A stretch of 9,740 nucleotides of DNA, from positions 1 to 9,740 of the forward strand of contig JAATGD010000067.1 in assembly GCA_015654965.1 (NCBI GenBank), written 5' to 3'. The notes under the pieces were generated by a model. The model ran no database searches. It was not told where the DNA came from and worked only from the letters and a program-made list of their open reading frames with translations. The position numbers and the translations under genes were made by a program. Source of the DNA: Hyphomicrobiales bacterium. Its GTDB lineage: Bacteria > Pseudomonadota > Alphaproteobacteria > Rhizobiales > Rhizobiaceae. Positions 6,227 to 9,740 of the stretch are shown here, one piece after another (position 1 is the first letter of the stretch; every line of letters begins with the position of its first letter).

Positions 6227-7447
6227 TTATCGACCATGCAGAACCGCTTCGATCAAGGTTTTTTGCCGCTGTAAACATTCCGTCATCCGAAAGCGTTTTT
6301 CCACCGTTCGCCGTGCGGCCGCGCGCATCGGCAGACAGGCATCGGGCGCTTTCAACACGTTGAGAAGCGTTTGCGCCAAGGCATCGGTGTCGTAAAACGG
6401 CACCAGCAGGCCGTTTTGCCCCGAACGGATGACCTCGCGAACGGGGGGCGTGTCGGACCCCACGATCAACGCGCCGCAGGCCATGGCTTCCACCACCGAC
6501 CATGACAGCACGAAGGGATAAGTGAGATAGATATGCGCCGTGGAAATCTGGTAGAGTTTTCGCAAGGTCGCATGGGAAACAGGCCCGGTGAAGACCACGC
6601 GGTCGGCTGGCAATTGCATGGTTTTGAGCAGATGTTCGCGCCACGAACCGCCCCCCGGAGGGGGCGTGCCGTAGCTCACGCCATCGCCGCCGACGAAAAC
6701 GAAAATCGCATCATTGTTTTGCCGGATAACTTTTGCGGCGGCTTCCAGCGCCTGCGGAAAACCGCGATAGGGTTCGAGATCGCGTGAGACGAAGGTGATG
6801 ACCTTCGTCTCTCCCGCTTTGAGAACCCGCCCGTCCGGCAGCGTCAGCGTCGCATGGCGATCGGGATAGAAAATTTTGGTATCCACCCCCTCATGCACCA
6901 CGGCGATGCGATTGCGGATCGCCGCCGGATAAAGGCTTTTCTGCCAGTGGGTGGGGCTGATGCCGCCATCGAGGCTTTCAAATGTCAGAAGCTGCGCCAT
7001 GTTGCGTAGCCGCAACCGTTTGCGCGTTTCGATATCCGGCGTATCGTCGGGCGCAAAGCCGACATCGGCGCCGCGCGCGCGATAGAAGAATTCGCAATAG
7101 CCGAGCGCGGGCGTTGCGGGCAGCACGTCCTTGACGAACATCATGCTGCCCCACCCGATATGGCCAAAAATCATATCCGGCTTTTGACCTTGCCGCGCCA
7201 TCGATTCCAGCGTTTCGGCGACACGATAGCCGATACGCGTGTGGTGATCGGGCACTTCAAGATACCGCGCCATCGCACCCTTGATGCGAGGGGCGGTTTC
7301 AACCCTATGGCGAAGTATGCGGACCGCAGGGAGGCGACGGTCCACTGTCTCGCAGATCAGGCTGACATCATGTCCGCTTTCAGCCAGATGATGGGCCAAA
7401 GCGGCAAACTGACCGAATCCACGCCTGTGCACAAAACTTATATGCAT
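6227..7447 (-). CDS. GT4-like glycosyltransferase (406 aa)
   Basis: A GT-B fold glycosyltransferase that probably uses a nucleotide sugar to extend a polysaccharide in the cytoplasm. The N-terminal half starts with MHISFVHRRGFGQF and LAESGHDVSLI (21-31), then FGHIGWGS (94-101) and CEFFYRARGADVGF (118-131). The C-terminal half has GISPTHWQKSLYP (162-174), VVHEGVDTKIFYP (183-195), VSRDLEPYRGF (220-230), FVGGDGVSYG (251-260) and SWSVVEAMACGALIVGSD (315-332). Only the second Glu (E320) of the usual E-x7-E is present; Phe312 takes the place of the first, in a YPFVLSW context I believe recurs in this subfamily. The start fits the first beta strand, but no Shine-Dalgarno is visible. It begins 45 bases after the MarR stop, so the two are probably co-transcribed. 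Substrate unknown. Confidence 0.87.
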   Translation of the reverse strand: MHISFVHRRGFGQFAALAHHLAESGHDVSLICETVDRRLPAVRILRHRVETAPRIKGAMARYLEVPDHHTRIGYRVAETLESMARQGQKPDMIFGHIGWGSMMFVKDVLPATPALGYCEFFYRARGADVGFAPDDTPDIETRKRLRLRNMAQLLTFESLDGGISPTHWQKSLYPAAIRNRIAVVHEGVDTKIFYPDRHATLTLPDGRVLKAGETKVITFVSRDLEPYRGFPQALEAAAKVIRQNNDAIFVFVGGDGVSYGTPPPGGGSWREHLLKTMQLPADRVVFTGPVSHATLRKLYQISTAHIYLTYPFVLSWSVVEAMACGALIVGSDTPPVREVIRSGQNGLLVPFYDTDALAQTLLNVLKAPDACLPMRAAARRTVEKRFRMTECLQRQKTLIEAVLHGR

Positions 7448-7461
7448 GTCACAAATCGTGT

Positions 7462-7474
7462 TTCAAATTCGGAA
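7462..7474. promoter_or_regulatory. Degenerate third copy of the MarR-type motif
   Basis: TTCAAATTCGGAA matches the core TTCAAAWTTTGAA at 11 of 13 positions; the right arm is damaged. It lies in the 45-base gap between the MarR gene and the GT4 gene, 14 bases before the GT4 start codon. It may be a weak site or chance in an AT-rich gap. Confidence 0.2.
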
Positions 7475-7492
7475 AATAATCGTCCCGAACCA

Positions 7493-8062
7493 TCAAATGC
7501 CATAGCGTGCGGCATTGCCCCATACCAGTTCCAGCTTGTGCAGGGTCTGATATGCGATCTCCAGATTGCGCAGGTCGTCATCGTCGCGGGCAAGGATACC
7601 ATGATAGGTCCTGCTCGCATTTCTCAGGTTCGCGCACAGGCGCTCCCCCTTCTCTGTCAGTCGAATACGCGCGGATCGCTTGTCTCTTTGCGAAGCCACG
7701 CGATCGACATAGCCGCCGTCGGTCAGCTGTTTCAAATAATAGGAAATATTGGACCCGACATAATGCCCGCGATCCAGCAATTCACCCACAGTCAACTCGA
7801 CATCGCCAATCGCCATCAGCACAAGCGTCTGTGCCGGGCCGATATCTTCCACGCCCAGCTTTGTCAGCTCCGTCTTGAGAAGACTGACAAAGCGGCGATT
7901 GACGCGCTCGATCATCCGGGCAAGTTCAAAATGCGTAATCACGACGGTATGCACCGGATGTCTGTGTTCCTGTTTTTCGGCGGTAACTTCAGGAAAATCA
8001 ACGGCTGGAAAGCCGTCGATTGATGTCTCGACTTCCACTCCCTCGTGCAGAAGTTTTTGCAT
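7493..8062 (-). CDS. MarR-family winged-helix transcriptional regulator (189 aa)
   Basis: A MarR-type DNA-binding protein, expected to act as a dimer on palindromic operators. Residues 38-70 form the first dimerisation helix (VHTVVITHFELARMIERVN). The winged helix spans about 75-145: IGPAQTLVLMAIGD, TVGELLDRG, recognition helix region HYVGSNISYYLKQLTDGGY (100-118), and the wing around 127-139 (DKRSARIRLTEKG) with the family's conserved Asp-x-Arg. A C-terminal helix follows (160-182). An acidic N-terminal extension of about 35 residues makes it longer than common MarR proteins (about 150). A GGAGAG ribosome site supports the start at 8062. It diverges from the type I exporter gene and has a perfect 15-bp palindrome 26 bases upstream of its start, consistent with autoregulation. 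By context it resembles ExpG/WggR of S. meliloti; the LdtR branch is another possibility. Confidence 0.9.
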   Translation of the reverse strand: MQKLLHEGVEVETSIDGFPAVDFPEVTAEKQEHRHPVHTVVITHFELARMIERVNRRFVSLLKTELTKLGVEDIGPAQTLVLMAIGDVELTVGELLDRGHYVGSNISYYLKQLTDGGYVDRVASQRDKRSARIRLTEKGERLCANLRNASRTYHGILARDDDDLRNLEIAYQTLHKLELVWGNAARYGI

Positions 8063-8085
8063 CTATACACTCTCCATATTAAATT

Positions 8086-8106
8086 TTACTTCAAATTTTG
8101 AAGAAA
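8086..8106. promoter_or_regulatory. Putative MarR operator, autoregulatory copy
   Basis: CTTCAAATTTTGAAG (8089-8103) is a perfect 15-bp palindrome around one central base, and the outer TT (8086-8087) and AA (8105-8106) also pair. It lies 26 bases before the MarR start codon, in the gap shared with the divergent exporter gene. It matches the copy at 6098-6118. The position suits autoregulation by the MarR protein. Confidence 0.6.
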
Positions 8107-8178
8107 TTTCCAACTATGTTTTCTTGCTCCTTTTGCATTTCCCCGCCGTAAAGACTCTTTTATGTCACATTCTAGACG

Positions 8179-8196
8179 GTATTACTTTAATAATAC
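8179..8196. promoter_or_regulatory. Palindrome upstream of the type I exporter gene
   Basis: GTATTA (8179-8184), six bases, then TAATAC (8191-8196) is a perfect inverted repeat 64 bases upstream of the exporter ATG. It differs from the MarR-type motif. A TATAAG at 8215-8220 could be a -10 for the exporter, but no convincing -35 is correctly spaced from it. A protein site is plausible; nothing more can be said. Confidence 0.35.
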
Positions 8197-8260
8197 TGAC
8201 AGGCACGTGACTCGTATAAGGGATAACCGCCACCTGTGACCATTCCGAGGCAGATAGCGT

Positions 8261-9740
8261 ATGAATGATACTGGCCAAAACGATCAAAATGGCAAGAGCG
8301 CCATCCATAAAAAAAATGGGCATGAAATTGGGATCACACCCAAAAGCCTGATTTACAAGGCGCGACGGGTGTTTTTGTCCGGCCTGCTTTATGCGGTTCT
8401 CTTGAGCTTCTGCATCAACCTTCTGCAACTCACGGTACCCCTCTATATGTTGCAGGTACATGATAGGGTGTTGAACAGCCGCAGCATGGACACGCTCACC
8501 ATGCTGACGATTCTCGCCATCGGCGCCATGCTGGTCTTCGGCGTACTCGAATTCATTCGTGCGCTTTCCTTCCAGGCCATGGGCACCGCATTGGTACGCC
8601 GGCTTAATCTTGCCGTGCTGACCGCAGCTGTTCAGGCTTCCGTCAATCAGGGCCTGCCCAAAGCCACCCAAAGCCTGCGTGATCTGACCGAATTACGCAG
8701 CTTCCTCACCTCACCCGCCATCAACGCGCCGTTGGATGCGGCATGGTCGCCGATCTTTCTCGGCGTGCTGTTTCTGGTGCATCCGATGCTCGGTGTGATC
8801 GGCCTTGTGGCCGTAGTCATTCTGGTCGCCTGTGGCGTCCTCACCGATATATTGACCCGCAATCTTATTCAGGAAGCCAATCAGGCCAATGTGGAAGCCG
8901 TGGCGAAAATCGGCAGCACCCTGCGCCATGCCGAGGTAATCGAAGCCATGGGCATGTTGCCCGCCCTTGCGCGGCGCTGGCGCGCACTGCAATTGAGCGC
9001 GCTTGAGGCACTCGACCTCGGCGGCACCCGCGCACGCGCCATGACCTCCATTGCCCGCACCGCCCGCTTCATCATCCAGATCTGTGCGCTCGGCGCCGGA
9101 ACGCTTCTGGCCATGCAGCAGGAAATCACCGCAGGCGCCATGATCGCCACCTCCATCATTATTGGCCGCCTCCTGATGCCTTTCGACCGCATTGTCGAAA
9201 ACTGGCGGCAATGGGTCAGCGCCATCGCAAGCTGGCAGCGTGTGCAGTCGCTGCTGTCGGAAAATCTCGCCGTGCGCCAGACCATGCCGACCCCACGCCC
9301 CAATGGCGATCTGGTGATTGACAAACTGATCTATGCCGCCCCCGGCGTCGATGTGCCGATCATCAAGGGCATCTCCTTCTCGCTATCCCCCGGCGAGGTT
9401 CTGGGCATTGTCGGGCCGTCAGCCGCCGGTAAATCAACGCTGGCGCGGCTCCTGATCGGTATCACCAAACCCACCTCCGGCGGCGTGTTTCTCGATGGCA
9501 ACAATGTCTATCTGTGGGAACGCGGCTCGTTCGGGGAAATCGCCGGCTACCTGCCGCAATCGGTTTCTCTACTGGACGGCACCATCAAGGACAATATTGC
9601 GCGCATGGGCGACAGCGATCCGCATCGTGTGCTCGAAGCTGCCCGCCTTGCCGATGTGCATGAAATGATCGGGCGCATGCCGCTTGGTTATGATACGCCG
9701 GTCGGCGATGGTCGCCTCACGCTTTCCGGCGGCCAGCGCC
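8261..9740 (+). CDS. Type I secretion ABC transporter, PrtD/PrsD family permease-ATPase (partial at right edge)
   Basis: The inner-membrane ATPase of a type I secretion system, which pushes an unfolded protein with a C-terminal signal through a membrane fusion protein and a TolC-like pore. 493 residues are visible. Membrane segments lie near 38-60, 78-98, 163-192, 268-285 and 290-305. The family stretch LQLTVPLYMLQVHDRVLNSR (55-74) is present, and no C39 peptidase domain precedes it. The nucleotide-binding part shows Walker A GPSAAGKST (385-393), Q-loop Gln433 and signature LSGGQR (488-493), where the window ends. Walker B is beyond the edge. The ATG at 8261 is fixed by an in-frame TAG two codons earlier; GAGG lies 10 bases upstream. 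Rhizobial relatives (PrsD, ExpD1) export polysaccharide-modifying or calcium-binding proteins. A membrane fusion gene (PrsE/ExpD2 type) is expected next. The substrate is not in the window. Confidence 0.93.
   Translation, partial: MNDTGQNDQNGKSAIHKKNGHEIGITPKSLIYKARRVFLSGLLYAVLLSFCINLLQLTVPLYMLQVHDRVLNSRSMDTLTMLTILAIGAMLVFGVLEFIRALSFQAMGTALVRRLNLAVLTAAVQASVNQGLPKATQSLRDLTELRSFLTSPAINAPLDAAWSPIFLGVLFLVHPMLGVIGLVAVVILVACGVLTDILTRNLIQEANQANVEAVAKIGSTLRHAEVIEAMGMLPALARRWRALQLSALEALDLGGTRARAMTSIARTARFIIQICALGAGTLLAMQQEITAGAMIATSIIIGRLLMPFDRIVENWRQWVSAIASWQRVQSLLSENLAVRQTMPTPRPNGDLVIDKLIYAAPGVDVPIIKGISFSLSPGEVLGIVGPSAAGKSTLARLLIGITKPTSGGVFLDGNNVYLWERGSFGEIAGYLPQSVSLLDGTIKDNIARMGDSDPHRVLEAARLADVHEMIGRMPLGYDTPVGDGRLTLSGGQR

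Noticed and set aside
5981..6274. Small open frames across the AT-rich leader
   Set aside because: They have no ribosome site, cross the promoter and operator candidates, and run into the 3' end of the GT4 gene.
7468..7489. TTCGG/CCGAA inverted repeat between the MarR and GT4 genes as a terminator
   Set aside because: The five-base stem with a 12-base loop and no T-tract is too weak, and the gap is only 45 bases.
7160..8023. 287-aa open frame on the plus strand
   Set aside because: It crosses both the GT4 and MarR genes antisense, including their intergenic gap; a shadow frame.
8079..8093. TTAA-N7-TTCA as a CtrA cell-cycle site
   Set aside because: The second half-site differs from TTAA, and the AT-rich context makes near matches common.
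8711..9211. 166-aa open frame on the minus strand
   Set aside because: It is antisense to the transmembrane domain of the exporter, with a His/Gly/Ala-rich shadow composition.

Overview
The window looks like chromosomal DNA of an alphaproteobacterium of the order Hyphomicrobiales (Rhizobiales), most likely the Brucella/Ochrobactrum branch or a near relative. This rests on moderately GC-rich genes with GC-rich third positions, on a short palindromic intergenic element of the type scattered through rhizobial and Brucella genomes, and on protein families typical of rhizobial surface-polysaccharide loci. The genus is inference. There are no rRNA, tRNA, CRISPR, transposase or phage genes.

Layout. 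A leftward (minus strand) transcription unit fills positions 1-5969. In order of transcription it holds an uncharacterised 511-residue protein with a coiled coil and beta-rich body, an 894-residue two-domain glycosyltransferase (GT2-like N-terminal half, GT4 C-terminal half) overlapping it by 11 bases, a 395-residue polysaccharide pyruvyl transferase-family protein, and a second, paralogous pyruvyl transferase-family gene that runs off the left edge. A 105-base gap with a rhizobial-type palindromic element separates the two paralogs. The unit is headed by a 257-base AT-rich leader (5970-6226) with a good sigma70-type promoter and two palindromic operator candidates. A second leftward unit (8062 to 6227) encodes a MarR-family regulator and a single-domain GT4-like glycosyltransferase. 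Diverging from it, a PrtD-type ABC transporter of a type I secretion system starts at 8261 and runs off the right edge.

How it fits together. The genes look like part of an extracellular polysaccharide locus: glycosyltransferases build the repeat, pyruvyl transferases may add pyruvate ketals, the type I exporter secretes a protein that modifies or binds the polymer, and the MarR protein controls the set. The combination (MarR regulator, PrtD-like exporter, glycosyltransferases, pyruvylation) recalls the galactoglucan (exp/wg) cluster of Sinorhizobium meliloti, where the MarR-type ExpG/WggR controls polymer genes and the ExpD1/ExpD2 exporter.

The strongest new observation is a 21-bp palindromic motif (core TTCAAAWTTTGAA) present just upstream of the MarR gene and again in the leader of the polysaccharide unit. 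The two copies agree at 17 of 21 positions, which suggests a shared operator and a local regulon. Further palindromes lie between the -35 and -10 of the polysaccharide promoter and upstream of the exporter gene.
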